Positions 1 to 8,986 of a stretch of 64,000 nucleotides of DNA are shown here, piece after piece; the stretch's first letter is position 1, and the number at the start of each line of letters is the position of its first letter. The stretch is taken from the NCBI RefSeq assembly GCF_021044685.1, contig NZ_CP088014.1:2404001-2468000 (forward strand), given 5' to 3'. The notes beneath the pieces are model-generated. The model had not been told where the DNA came from. It did no database searches and worked only from the letters and a program-made list of their open reading frames with translations. The DNA is from Bradyrhizobium daqingense (GTDB taxonomy: Bacteria > Pseudomonadota > Alphaproteobacteria > Rhizobiales > Xanthobacteraceae). Position numbers and translations under genes: made by a program.

Positions 1-811
1 GCCGGAGCTCACCGGCCGTGTGGTCGATCAGACCGGCACGCTGTCGAACGCCGACGTCGCCACTCTTTCGCAAAAGCTGCGTGACTTCGAGAACCGCAAG
101 GGCAGCCAGATCGCCGTCCTGATCGTGCCGACGACACAGCCGGAGACGATCGAGCAGTTCTCGATCCGCGTCGCCGAGGCCTGGAAACTCGGGCGCAAGA
201 ACATCGATGACGGCGCGATCCTCGTCGTCGCCAAGAACGACCGGCATTTGCGCATCGAGGTCGGCTACGGACTCGAAGGCGCGCTCACCGACGTCACCTC
301 GCGGCGGATCATCGACGAGATCATCACGCCGAAATTCAGGACCGGCGATTTTGCCGGCGGCATCTCCGACGGCGTCGATCGCATGATCCGCGTGATCGAC
401 GGCGAGCCGCTGCCGGTTCCTTCACCGGCCGCCCACTTCGGAAGCCTGGACGATCTCGGGCCGCTCCTGATCGTGACGCTGTTCGCATCGATCGGGGTCG
501 GGGGGGTCTTCCGGGCCATGCTGGGGCGACTGCTCGGATCATTGGCGACCGGCGGCATTGTCGCCGTGTTCGCCTGGTTCATTCTCGGCTCTTTTGCGTT
601 TGCCATCGGTCTCGGTGTCCTCGGCTTCATTATCGGATTCATCGCCGATCTGTTTGCGGGGATGGGACCGAGCACGGGGTCGTCGCGCGGTGGAGGCTGG
701 TCGAGCGGCTCCTCGGGAGGCGGCTGGAGTAGCGGCTCGTCGAGCGACAGCGGCAGCTTCAGCGGCGGCGGGGGCAGTTTCGGCGGCGGCGGCGCCTCGG
801 GGAGCTGGTAG
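1..811 (+). CDS. TPM-domain membrane protein, 5' end outside the window
   Basis: The reading frame is already open at base 2 and reads PELTGRVVDQTGTLS, the usual opening of a TPM (YgcG/Psb32) domain, so the real start lies to the left. A GTG at 20 is in frame but falls inside the conserved domain. The TPM domain fills about the first 130 residues. One or two membrane segments follow (around 150-225 of the visible part), then a Gly/Ser-rich tail ending in GGGGASGSW. TPM proteins are periplasm-facing; some have been linked to phosphatase activity or membrane-complex repair, but the role here is unknown. Five bases separate it from a second TPM gene. A lemA gene upstream is common in this arrangement but would lie outside the window. 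Confidence 0.85.
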   Translation, partial: PELTGRVVDQTGTLSNADVATLSQKLRDFENRKGSQIAVLIVPTTQPETIEQFSIRVAEAWKLGRKNIDDGAILVVAKNDRHLRIEVGYGLEGALTDVTSRRIIDEIITPKFRTGDFAGGISDGVDRMIRVIDGEPLPVPSPAAHFGSLDDLGPLLIVTLFASIGVGGVFRAMLGRLLGSLATGGIVAVFAWFILGSFAFAIGLGVLGFIIGFIADLFAGMGPSTGSSRGGGWSSGSSGGGWSSGSSSDSGSFSGGGGSFGGGGASGSW

Positions 812-816
812 CGGTC

Positions 817-1314
817 ATGAGCATCAAACGCGTTGCCCGACATCTCGTGCAGCATCATTGGCGGGCGAAACAGATTTTTCCGCAAGCCGTGCTCGATCGC
901 ATCGAGCAGGCGATCAAGCGGGGCGAAGCCACCCATTCCGGCCAGGTCCGCTTCGTGGTCGAAGGCGCGCTCGACGGTGCGCCGCTGTTCCGCAACCAGC
1001 CTGCACGCGCGCGCGCCCTGGACGTGTTCTCGCATCTGCGCATCTGGGACACCGAGCACAACAACGGCGTCCTCATCTATCTCCTGCTGGCCGACCGCGA
1101 CGTCGAGATCGTGGCCGACCGTGGCATCGACTTGAAGGTCGGCGCGCAGGGCTGGGAGAACATCTGCCGCGCGATGGAGGCGGAGTTCAGATCAGGCCAG
1201 TTCGAGCGCGGCGTGATCGCCGGCATCGAGGCCGTCTCCCGCGAACTGGCCCGGCATTTCCCACCGCAGGGTTCGCATTCGAACGAGCTGCCGGATGCAC
1301 CCGTGGTGATGTAA
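817..1314 (+). CDS. Second TPM-domain protein (165 aa)
   Basis: Begins with ATG five bases after the preceding TPM gene, so the two are almost certainly cotranscribed. The protein is a single TPM-type domain without an evident signal peptide or membrane helix. Family-like segments include FSHLRIWDTEHNNGVLIYLLLADR and a later VGAQGWENICRAME. Pairs of a membrane-bound and a soluble TPM protein after lemA are common in alphaproteobacteria. The biochemical function is unknown; a role in envelope maintenance is only inferred from the family. Confidence 0.85.
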   Translation: MSIKRVARHLVQHHWRAKQIFPQAVLDRIEQAIKRGEATHSGQVRFVVEGALDGAPLFRNQPARARALDVFSHLRIWDTEHNNGVLIYLLLADRDVEIVADRGIDLKVGAQGWENICRAMEAEFRSGQFERGVIAGIEAVSRELARHFPPQGSHSNELPDAPVVM

Positions 1315-1627
1315 CGACGTGAGCAATGCAGAGCCGGCGCTGCCCGCTTTCGTCATTGCGAGGAGCCCTTGCGACGGAGCAATCCAGGCTGCCTCCGCGG
1401 AGCAGCGCGCAGTGACGTTGTTGCAAGCAACGGGCTGCCGCAACGCAATGCGCCCCATTGCCGCTCCCCGCTGACAATTTGTTGCGCGGCGCCACACCGG
1501 TTCCATTTTCCCGGCCCAATTCGGCCCCGGACGAGTTCCTAAAATTTCGGTAAGCGGGTCCGGAGGTAAGGATTTCGCAAGCAATGAAAGTTACCAAAAG
1601 GTCAACCGAGACTGGAGTATTTGAGCC
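1315..1627. other. Intergenic region of 313 bases
   Basis: No convincing gene. The left third holds one arm of a dispersed repeat (1352-1400). The rest, including the AT-richer stretch after about 1540, probably carries the promoter of the gene starting at 1628. No clear sigma-factor motif was recognised. Confidence 0.5.
1352..1400. repeat. Dispersed repeat family A, single arm
   Basis: Contains GTCATTGCGAGGAG and GAGCAATCCAGGCTGC, the same words as the fuller palindromic copies at 24207-24290, 28629-28713 and 34817-34894. Only one arm is present here, so this is a half element. Confidence 0.7.
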
Positions 1628-2617
1628 GTGAGCGAACCAATGCCCGTGCAGGCTGCCCAGGAGAACGACGCCGTCGACGCCGCCTCGACCGCGCCGCAGG
1701 CTGTCGCCGGGATCGAGGCCCCCTCGATTGCCCCCGACCATGAGGCGCCGCCGAAGCCTGACCCGGTCAAGGTCGAGCCGCCGAAGATCGAGGCCAAGGA
1801 TGAGGCCAAGGATGAACCCAAGGCCGAGACCAAGCCCGAGCCGAAGCCCGGCAAGCTGATCGTGATGGCGCCCTCGGACCGTTCTTGGGACGGCTCTTGG
1901 GACCGCGAGGAGTTTGCCCCCCATGTGAAGGCGGAGGAGCCGCGCGAGACCGGCGGCAAGCGCCGCCTGTCGGCGATGGCCGCAGTGGTGGCGATTGCGG
2001 CCTGCGTCGGCGCGATCAGCGGCGCGCTCGCCACCGCCGGCGTGATGCGTTTCGCCGCCCCGGCGCAAGCGCCGGTGCAGGTCGCCGACACCAGCGCGCT
2101 GGATGCGTCGGTCGCTCGGATCGATGCCGATCTCGTCGCGCTGAAGGCCAATGTCGAGCATAGCTCGAAGACCGGCGTCAGCCAGGTCAACCGGACCAAC
2201 GACCGCCTCGACAAGCTCGAGAAGGCCCAGGCCGAGCCGCTGGCCAAGATCGCCAAGCTGTCGGAGGCCGTCGACAAGCTGCGCGCCACGCCGCCGGCCG
2301 CGCCTGCCCAGGACGCAGCCGCCGTGCCCGCCAAGGAGACCACCGGCTCGATCGCACCGGCCCAGGTCGCGACCGCCGCAGCTGCTCCGGCTCCGGTTCC
2401 CGCCGCGCCCAAGACCGAAGTCGGCCGCCTGCCGACCATCGAAGGCTGGAGGCTGCGCAACGCCTCCAACGGCGCTGCGCTGATCGAGGGCCGCGACGGC
2501 CTCTACGAGGTCTATCCCGGAGATCCCATCCCGGGGGTCGGTCGCGTCGATGCGATCCGCCGCCAGGACGGCCGCTGGGTCGTCGTCACCAGCAAGGGCC
2601 TGATCGTCGGGCGCTGA
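1628..2617 (+). CDS. Single-pass membrane protein with Pro/Ala/Lys-rich N-terminal region
   Basis: The 329-residue protein starts at GTG with GGAG ten bases upstream; an ATG at 1640 is an alternative. Residues 1-110 are low complexity, rich in Pro, Ala, Lys and Glu. A single hydrophobic helix lies around 113-143, then a coiled-coil-like segment (160-225), a second Ala/Pro linker, and a compact C-terminal block of about 65 residues with VGRLPTIEGWRLRNASNGA and YEVYPGDPIPGVGRVDAI. Topology suggests a cytoplasmic N-terminus and a periplasmic C-terminal domain. I recognise it only as a conserved hypothetical type in Bradyrhizobium-like genomes. A hairpin terminator follows. Confidence 0.8.
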   Translation: MSEPMPVQAAQENDAVDAASTAPQAVAGIEAPSIAPDHEAPPKPDPVKVEPPKIEAKDEAKDEPKAETKPEPKPGKLIVMAPSDRSWDGSWDREEFAPHVKAEEPRETGGKRRLSAMAAVVAIAACVGAISGALATAGVMRFAAPAQAPVQVADTSALDASVARIDADLVALKANVEHSSKTGVSQVNRTNDRLDKLEKAQAEPLAKIAKLSEAVDKLRATPPAAPAQDAAAVPAKETTGSIAPAQVATAAAAPAPVPAAPKTEVGRLPTIEGWRLRNASNGAALIEGRDGLYEVYPGDPIPGVGRVDAIRRQDGRWVVVTSKGLIVGR

Positions 2618-2632
2618 GCTATTCGCCTTTCG

Positions 2633-2667
2633 AAAAGGCGCTTCACCACCGAGTGAGGCGCCTTTTT
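2633..2667 (+). terminator. Rho-independent terminator
   Basis: A 14-base-pair stem (AAAAGGCGCTTCAC pairing with GTGAGGCGCCTTTT, one G-U) closes a short loop and ends in a run of T. It starts 16 bases after the stop codon at 2617 and separates that gene from the next one. Confidence 0.85.
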
Positions 2668-2704
2668 ACTTGAATAGGCGTGCCTGCACGGTGTTACCTC
2701 AGGC

Positions 2705-4255
2705 ATGAGCCGCGCGCTGCGAATTCTCATTGCTGTCGCCGCATTGATGGGCGGGATCGTTTCGCTTTCGGCGGCGGAGACCGCGCAGCTTTCGCGCGGC
2801 ACGGCGATTACCGATCCCGATCTGTTGCGCCGGCTCGACCAGAGCGATGCGCTCAGCATCTCACGTTTGCTGTCGCCGGAGCGGAATGCCGATGGTCCAC
2901 TCACGACGGACCTGATGTTCGCGTCGCTGCCGCAGCTCGCGCCAATTCCTCCCGCGATCGAGGCGGAGCTCGACCGCTATGTCTCGCGCTACAGGGAGAC
3001 ATATCCCGGCGAGACCATCGGCGTCGGCGAGGGCTTTGACGCGCAATTGTTCGATCGGGCCAATCTGACATCGCGCGACACGCGTTTCGTGCTGGTCGGC
3101 ATCGTCAACCGCATGGACCGCGCCTATGTCTCGGAGGAGTCCTGCGGCGAGATCCGGCTGATCTACCGTCTCGCGCGATTCGACAGCAGACCGGACGGCA
3201 GCAAGACCGCAACGCGCCTGCCGATGACGCTCAACCTGGTGATGAAGGCGCGCGACGCGCGCCAGACGGATGCGAACGGCAAGCCGGTCAGTTGCGCCGA
3301 GATCGCGCGGCGCTGGCTCGACAATGGCGACTGGCAAGGCTTGATCGGCCGTCGCATCTCCCCTTACGACGCCATGCTCGACCGCATCGAGACCAACATC
3401 CAGGTCTCCATCGCGCCGAAATCGGCGCTGCATGATTTCCGCTCCGACTACCTGCTCAAGGTGTTCAAATACGACCCTGCCACCAAACGTTTCGAGGAAT
3501 CGACGCTGGAGAACCAGATCGATCGCGACCGGATCCTTGCCGACGACGCGCTGCGCCGCGACTTCCGGGACTGGTTGCTCGCGCCCGAGAATTTGCGCGA
3601 GTTCGATCGCGGCACGGTGCTGATCCCGGAAAAATTCCTGGCCAAGGCCGCGGTGGTGCCGACGCCGGCCGGCCTCGATGCGTCGGCGCTGCAGCCGGAA
3701 TTCGGCATGATGCAGGGCGAAGGAGACGGGGAAGGCAGGGGCGATCCCGTCTACTCCGACAACGACGTGGTCGGCGCGCTGAAGCGGGCGGCGGCGCGCG
3801 GCGTCGACATGCAGAACGTCCGCTCGGTCGCCGGCTTCCAGCGCCGTCTCAACGACGTCACCTGCGCCGGCTGTCACCAGACCCGCGGCATCGGCGGCTT
3901 CCATTTCCCGGGCGTCGACTGGTTCGCGGACAGTTCGTCGAACTCCTCCATCGTAGCGGCCTCGCCGCATTTCTTCGGCGACCAGCTCCGCCGCCGCGAC
4001 ATCCTGACCGCGTTCGCCGCGGGCAAACGCCCTGATTTCTCACGCGGATTTGCCAGCCGGCCGCAGACCCGCGGCAGCCGCGAACTCGCCGGCACCGAAT
4101 ATCAGGACGGCTGGGGCGCGCATTGTTCCTTGCAAAATCAGGGATCGGGAACGGCGGACAAGAGTTTTACGTCATGGAGCTGTGCTAAAGGTCTCACCTG
4201 TCAGGCTGCGGCAACCTCCAGCCGCATCGGCATGTGCTTCATCAAGACGCGTTAG
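2705..4255 (+). CDS. Unrecognised exported protein with a CxxCH motif (516 aa)
   Basis: An N-terminal signal peptide is visible (residues 1-24, ending near SLSAAET). The mature protein has no membrane helix. Around residue 385 it carries CAGCH, a haem-c type CxxCH motif, inside DVTCAGCHQTRGIGGFHF, so a covalently bound haem is possible. The last 50 residues contain three further cysteines (AHCSLQ, WSCAKGLTCQ, GMCFIKTR). I know no named family for it; proteins of this build occur as conserved hypotheticals. It stands alone between a terminator and a palindromic repeat. A periplasmic redox role is inference from the haem-like motif only. Confidence 0.75.
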   Translation: MSRALRILIAVAALMGGIVSLSAAETAQLSRGTAITDPDLLRRLDQSDALSISRLLSPERNADGPLTTDLMFASLPQLAPIPPAIEAELDRYVSRYRETYPGETIGVGEGFDAQLFDRANLTSRDTRFVLVGIVNRMDRAYVSEESCGEIRLIYRLARFDSRPDGSKTATRLPMTLNLVMKARDARQTDANGKPVSCAEIARRWLDNGDWQGLIGRRISPYDAMLDRIETNIQVSIAPKSALHDFRSDYLLKVFKYDPATKRFEESTLENQIDRDRILADDALRRDFRDWLLAPENLREFDRGTVLIPEKFLAKAAVVPTPAGLDASALQPEFGMMQGEGDGEGRGDPVYSDNDVVGALKRAAARGVDMQNVRSVAGFQRRLNDVTCAGCHQTRGIGGFHFPGVDWFADSSSNSSIVAASPHFFGDQLRRRDILTAFAAGKRPDFSRGFASRPQTRGSRELAGTEYQDGWGAHCSLQNQGSGTADKSFTSWSCAKGLTCQAAATSSRIGMCFIKTR

Positions 4256-4256
4256 C

Positions 4257-4302
4257 GCGTGATCCGGAAAAGTGTGTAGCGGTTTTCCGAAAAGATCACG
4301 CG
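4257..4302. repeat. Palindromic repeat family B (GATCCGGAAAA type)
   Basis: GCGTGATCCGGAAAAGTG is mirrored by GGTTTTCCGAAAAGATCACGC, giving an imperfect hairpin immediately after the stop codon at 4255. Related copies are at 44138-44184 and, as a half copy, 46335-46360. It may also help end transcription. Confidence 0.75.
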
Positions 4303-4335
4303 CAAGATAAAGCCAACAAGCGATTTGGATGACCG

Positions 4336-4500
4336 ATGACAGATACAGGCAATGCCAATAAGGCGCGCAATCGCGAGATTGCGCGCAATGAAGAAGCCAA
4401 GCAGGTCACCGGCAGCATCCGCGTCAGCACCTGGGCGGTCGCGGTGGTGGTGATCGTCGGCGGGATTTTGTTCACGCTGGGCTGGTTGGCGCTGCGATGA
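4336..4500 (+). CDS. Small single-helix membrane protein (54 aa)
   Basis: ATG at 4336 opens a 54-codon frame ending in TGA at 4498-4500. The product starts MTDTGNANKARNREIARNEE, a charged N-terminal half, followed by one hydrophobic helix (WAVAVVVIVGGILFTLGWLA). Short proteins with this charged head and single C-terminal helix are common in Bradyrhizobium and close relatives. No function is known. It lies alone after repeat family B and converges on the CoA transferase gene. Confidence 0.65.
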   Translation: MTDTGNANKARNREIARNEEAKQVTGSIRVSTWAVAVVVIVGGILFTLGWLALR

Positions 4501-4551
4501 TCTTCTTACCTCTTCCCCGCTCGACGGCTGTGTACGTGACTCGCCGCGCCC

Positions 4552-5757
4552 TTACCCCACAGCCCCCTTTGCCCGCAACTGCTTGATCGCCGCCTCGTCG
4601 TATCCCGCGCCGCGCAAGATCTCGTCACTGTGCTCGCCCACGCCGGGCGGCTTGCGCGGCTGGACCTTCTTGGTGCCGTCGATCCAGATCGGGCTGTTGA
4701 TGGTCAGCATGGTGTCGTTCTCGAACGGCACCAGCACCTCGGAGTCGAGCATCTGCTTGTCGTTTGGGATGTCGTCGAGAATGCCGACAACGCCGAACAC
4801 GAGGCCGTTGCCGTCCAGGATCTTGCGCCATTCGGCGAGATCCCTGGTGGCGAAGGTCTCGTCCAGGATCTTGATCAGCTCGACGGAGCGGGCATGCCTG
4901 TCGGCCTTGGTGGCGAAGCGAGGATCGTCGATCAGGTCCTCGCGGCCAAGGCAGCGCGCCAGCGTCGGAAACTGCTTCTCCTCGTTGAGCAGCGACAGGA
5001 TCAGCCAGCGGCCGTCCTTGCACTGATAGTGGTTGGCGACCGCGTTCAGCGCGCGCTCGCGCGGGCGTCGCTCGCCGAACTTGGCGCCGCAGAGCTTGGC
5101 CTGTGCCAGCACGCTGGCGGCCCACACCCCGTTCGCCATCAGATTGGAGGCGACATGCGAGCCCTTGCCGGTCTTCTCGCGCTGATAGAGCGCGGTGACG
5201 ATCGCGCCATAGAACGCCATGGCGCAGGGATGGTCACCCATGCCGGCGACCGAGCGGGCCGGGGTGGTGTCGATGTCGGCGCGGACGAGGTCCATCAGGC
5301 CGGAGCGCGCCCAATAGGCGTTGCTGTCGAAGCCGGGCTTGTTGGCCTCCTCGCCCTTCTCGCCATAGCCGGTGAAGGAGGCGTAGATCAGCCGGTCGTT
5401 GAGATGGGCGAGGTGGTCATAGGTGATGCCGAGCTTGGCGCGCACCGGCGGCGGCATGTTGGTGATGAAGACGTCGGCTTCCGCCACGAGCTTGTAGAGC
5501 ACGGCCTGAGCCTCCGGCTTGGACAGGTCGAGCGCGATGCTCTTCTTGTTGCGGGCCTCGAGCAGCCAGGCGAAATTGTGCTCGCCTGAGGGATAGCCCG
5601 GCAGGTTTGGCAGATTGCGGTAGGGATCGCCGGCGCCCGGCGGCTCGATCTTGATGACGTCGGCGCCGAAATCCGACAGCACCGTCGCGGCCGCGGGCGC
5701 TGCGATGAAGCTCGCGCAGTCCAGAACCTTCAGGCCCGAGAAAATGCCTTTTTCCAT
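4552..5757 (-). CDS. Class III CoA transferase (CaiB/BaiF family)
   Basis: The 401 residues match the usual length of family III CoA transferases, which move CoA between carboxylic acids. The start reads MEKGIFSGLKVLDCASFIAAPAAATVLSDFGADVIKIEPPG-like, and the expected catalytic aspartate sits in GFDSNAYWARSGL, the position of Asp169 in formyl-CoA transferase. It lies 115 bases downstream of putA on the same strand. Whether it belongs to proline metabolism is not evident; the substrate cannot be read from sequence. Confidence 0.9.
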   Translation of the reverse strand: MEKGIFSGLKVLDCASFIAAPAAATVLSDFGADVIKIEPPGAGDPYRNLPNLPGYPSGEHNFAWLLEARNKKSIALDLSKPEAQAVLYKLVAEADVFITNMPPPVRAKLGITYDHLAHLNDRLIYASFTGYGEKGEEANKPGFDSNAYWARSGLMDLVRADIDTTPARSVAGMGDHPCAMAFYGAIVTALYQREKTGKGSHVASNLMANGVWAASVLAQAKLCGAKFGERRPRERALNAVANHYQCKDGRWLILSLLNEEKQFPTLARCLGREDLIDDPRFATKADRHARSVELIKILDETFATRDLAEWRKILDGNGLVFGVVGILDDIPNDKQMLDSEVLVPFENDTMLTINSPIWIDGTKKVQPRKPPGVGEHSDEILRGAGYDEAAIKQLRAKGAVG

Positions 5758-5872
5758 CGCGGCGTTGCTCCCTCGCTGCTGTCGTTTCCCGCGCGCTGGA
5801 ATTGGCGCGGGACTATCGTGGGAGCATTAGACCGATGTTTCCGAGGGATGCAACGGCGCCCGACGCAGGGCC

Positions 5873-8872
5873 TCACTCATCCCCCGCAAGCAATGCCGCA
5901 TTGCCGCCGGCAGCAGCGGTGTTGATCGTCACCGTCTGCTCGGTCGCAAACCGCGCGAGGTAGTGCGGCCCGCCGGCCTTAGGGCCGGTGCCTGACAGGC
6001 CGTTGCCGCCGAACGGCTGCACGCCGACAACGGCGCCGATCATGTTGCGATTGACGTAGATGTTGCCGACCTGGACGCGGTCGATGATGGCCTCGATCGT
6101 GTCGTCGATGCGGGAATGAACACCAAGCGTGAGTCCGTAGCCGGTGCGCTCGATCGCGGCCAGCACGCGTTCGAGGTTTTCGGCGCGATAGCGCACCACA
6201 TGCAGGATCGGGCCGAACACTTCCTCCGTGAGCTGGCCGGCCTCCTTGAGCTCGAAGATATGCGGCGCGACGAAGCATCCCTCCGGCGCGTGGCCTGCAA
6301 AGTGCAGCCGCGCCTCGCTCTTCATCCGCGCGATATGCGCGTCGAGCCGCTGCTTGGCGTCGTCATCGATCACTGGCCCGACATGCGTGGAGACATCCGC
6401 GGGATCGCCAATCCGGAGCTCGCGCGCCGCGCCCGCGATCATCTCGATCATGCGGTCGGCAACGTCCTCCTGCACGAACAGGAGCCGCAGCGCCGAGCAC
6501 CGCTGGCCGGCGGAGCGGAACGCGGAGGTCACGACATCGTCGGCGACCTGCTCCGGCAGTGCGGTGGCATCCGCGATCAAGGCGTTGATGCCGCCGGTCT
6601 CCGCGATCAGCGGCACGATCGGCCCGTCCTTGGCAGCGAGCGTTCGGTTGATCTGGCGCGCCACTTCGGTCGAGCCCGTGAAGACGACCCCCGCGACATC
6701 CGCATGCGCGGTCAGCACGGCGCCGATGCGGCCGGCGCCGGTGACGAGATGCAGCGCGCTCCTGGGGACGCCGGCCTCGTGGAGCAGGGCCACGGCCTCG
6801 CGCGCGATGCGCGGCGTCTGCTCGGCGGGTTTTGCCACCACGCTGTTGCCGGCCATCAGCGCTGCCGAGACCTGTCCGAGGAAGATCGCCAGCGGAAAAT
6901 TCCACGGCGAGATCGCGACGAACACGCCGCGGCCGCGCATGGCGAGCGCGTTGCTTTCGCCGGTCGGGCCCGGCATGGCGGCCTCGCTTCCGAAAAGCTT
7001 GCGGCCCTGCGCGGCATAGTAGCGGCAGAAATCGGCGGCCTCGCGCAATTCGGACAGCGCATCGTCGAGCGTCTTGCCGCCCTCGGCTTGCAAGAGCGCG
7101 ATGAAATGCGCGCTGCGGCTCTCCAGCAGATGCGCGGCCTGCTCGAGTGCCGCCGCGCGCGTGGCCGCCGGCGTCCGGCTCCAGCCGGCGAATCCGGCGC
7201 GCGCAGCAATCACCGCCGCGTTGGCCTGGTCCGGCGTTGCGTCGGTAATGGGGCCGAGATCAGCCGCCTCGGCCCTGACGTCAGCGAGCAACTGGGCAAG
7301 TGCGGTACGCTCACCGAACTCCACGCCGCGCGAATTGCGCCGCTCCGGCGCAAAGAGATCGCCGGGCAGCGGAATCCTGGAATGCGCCGCCTGTTGCGGC
7401 TTCGCGATGGCATCGGCGGGACGCTGCAACAGCGCGGGCACCGGCACGCGGTAATCGGCCGCCTGCGCCACGAAGGACGAGTTGGCGCCGTTCTCCAGCA
7501 GCCGCCGCACCAGATAGGCGAGCAGGTCGCGATGGCTGCCGACCGGCGCATAGGTGCGATAGGCAATATTGGGATGATCCTTGGCGAGCTGCTCGTACAG
7601 CGCTTCGCCCATGCCGTGCAGGCGCTGGAACTCGAAGCCGCCGCTGGTCCCGGCAAGCTCCAGCACGGTCGCAACCGTCAGCGCGTTGTGGGTGGCAAAT
7701 TGCGGGAAGATGCGCGGCCGCAACGCCAGCAGCTGCTTCGCGCAGGCGACATAGTTCAGATCCGTCACCGCCTTGCGCGTGAACACGGGATAGCCGTCGA
7801 GCCCGCGCTCCTGCGCGCGCTTGATCTCGGTGTCCCAATAGGCGCCCTTGACGAGGCGCACCATCAGCCTGCGATCATGCGCGCGGGCCAGCGCATCGAC
7901 ATAGTCGATCACCGCGCTCGCGCGCTTCTGATAGGCCTGGATCGCCAACCCGAACCCATCCCAGCCGGCAAGTGACGCATCGGCGAGCGTCGCCGCGATC
8001 ACGTCGAGCGACAGCTCCAGCCGATCGGCCTCCTCGGCATCGACGGTGAAGTTGAGGTCATGCGCCTTGGCGCGCTGCACGAGGTCGAGCAGCAGCGGTA
8101 CCAGCTCGGCCATCACGCGGTCGCGGCTGATCGCCTCGAAGCGCGGATGCAGCGCCGAAAGTTTGACCGAGATGCCCGGCCGGTCCGGGAGGGGATGGCT
8201 GCCGGCCGCCTTGCCGATGGTCTCGATCGCGCTGGCATAGGCGTCGAAATAACGCTTGGCGTCGGTGGCCGTGCGGGCGCCTTCGCCAAGCATATCGAAG
8301 GAATAGCGCGGCTTCTGGCCCGACCGCGGCTTCCCCCGCTCCAGCGCCTGCTCGATGGTCTCGCCGAGCACGAAATGATTGCCCATCAGCCGCATCGCCT
8401 GGCGCGTGGCGGTGCGCACGGCAGGCGCCCCGAGCCGCTTCACCAGACGGCCGATGGTGCCGTCCGGCGTCTCGCCGGGCTGGATCACCCGTGCCGACAG
8501 GCCGAGCGCCCAGGCCGAGGCGTTGACCAGGAACGCCGTGGACTTGGTCTCGTGATGGATGAAGTCGCCCTCGCCGAGCTTGTCCTCGATGAACTGGTCG
8601 GCGGTGCGCGCATCGGGCACGCGCAGCAGCGCCTCTGCCAGCACCATCAGAGCGAGGCCCTCCTTGGTCGAGAGCGCGAACTCCCGCAGCATGTCCTCGA
8701 CCCCGCCCAGCCGGTCGTCGCGTTTGCGGATGGCCTCGATCAGCCGGGTCGCGGTGCGGTCGATCCGCGCCTCCTGCGGCGGGCTGAGCGGCGCGGCTGG
8801 CAAGAGCCGTGCGGCGATCTCGGCATCATCGGGCGCATAGGGCGCGGAGAAGGGCGGCGGAATGTTCGGCAT
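5873..8872 (-). CDS. putA: Bifunctional proline dehydrogenase / glutamate-semialdehyde dehydrogenase PutA
   Basis: Oxidises proline to glutamate in two steps: an FAD-dependent proline dehydrogenase and an NAD-dependent aldehyde dehydrogenase. At 999 residues it matches the short, non-DNA-binding PutA form known from Bradyrhizobium; there is no N-terminal ribbon-helix-helix domain. The proline dehydrogenase barrel covers roughly 60-470, with RLVKGAYWD and the GSHRD segment. The aldehyde dehydrogenase covers about 510-980, with the catalytic cysteine in SAGQRCSALR near residue 790 and the glutamate in IAETGG. As PutA here cannot repress itself, control probably falls to the divergent Lrp-type gene at 8987. 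Confidence 0.97.
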   Translation of the reverse strand: MPNIPPPFSAPYAPDDAEIAARLLPAAPLSPPQEARIDRTATRLIEAIRKRDDRLGGVEDMLREFALSTKEGLALMVLAEALLRVPDARTADQFIEDKLGEGDFIHHETKSTAFLVNASAWALGLSARVIQPGETPDGTIGRLVKRLGAPAVRTATRQAMRLMGNHFVLGETIEQALERGKPRSGQKPRYSFDMLGEGARTATDAKRYFDAYASAIETIGKAAGSHPLPDRPGISVKLSALHPRFEAISRDRVMAELVPLLLDLVQRAKAHDLNFTVDAEEADRLELSLDVIAATLADASLAGWDGFGLAIQAYQKRASAVIDYVDALARAHDRRLMVRLVKGAYWDTEIKRAQERGLDGYPVFTRKAVTDLNYVACAKQLLALRPRIFPQFATHNALTVATVLELAGTSGGFEFQRLHGMGEALYEQLAKDHPNIAYRTYAPVGSHRDLLAYLVRRLLENGANSSFVAQAADYRVPVPALLQRPADAIAKPQQAAHSRIPLPGDLFAPERRNSRGVEFGERTALAQLLADVRAEAADLGPITDATPDQANAAVIAARAGFAGWSRTPAATRAAALEQAAHLLESRSAHFIALLQAEGGKTLDDALSELREAADFCRYYAAQGRKLFGSEAAMPGPTGESNALAMRGRGVFVAISPWNFPLAIFLGQVSAALMAGNSVVAKPAEQTPRIAREAVALLHEAGVPRSALHLVTGAGRIGAVLTAHADVAGVVFTGSTEVARQINRTLAAKDGPIVPLIAETGGINALIADATALPEQVADDVVTSAFRSAGQRCSALRLLFVQEDVADRMIEMIAGAARELRIGDPADVSTHVGPVIDDDAKQRLDAHIARMKSEARLHFAGHAPEGCFVAPHIFELKEAGQLTEEVFGPILHVVRYRAENLERVLAAIERTGYGLTLGVHSRIDDTIEAIIDRVQVGNIYVNRNMIGAVVGVQPFGGNGLSGTGPKAGGPHYLARFATEQTVTINTAAAGGNAALLAGDE

Positions 8873-8935
8873 GGCGTGTCCTGTGGTTGAAATCCAGGAT
8901 AAGGCCCGCGTTACCGTAGTTCGATAGACAAGTTA

Positions 8936-8945
8936 GCAATATTGC
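8936..8945. promoter_or_regulatory. Palindrome in the putA / Lrp-regulator intergenic region
   Basis: GCAATATTGC is a perfect 10-base palindrome in the AT-rich 114-base gap between divergent putA and the Lrp-type gene. Lrp/AsnC regulators often bind AT-centred palindromes in such gaps. Its use as an operator is inference. Confidence 0.4.
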
Positions 8946-8986
8946 CTTAGAAAATAAAGATTGTAACCAAGCTTGCCTCATAAGAT

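Noticed and set aside
6116..7975. Long open frame (619 codons) opposite putA
   Set aside because: A complementary-strand shadow of putA caused by high GC and codon bias; its protein is Arg/His/Gly-rich and resembles nothing.
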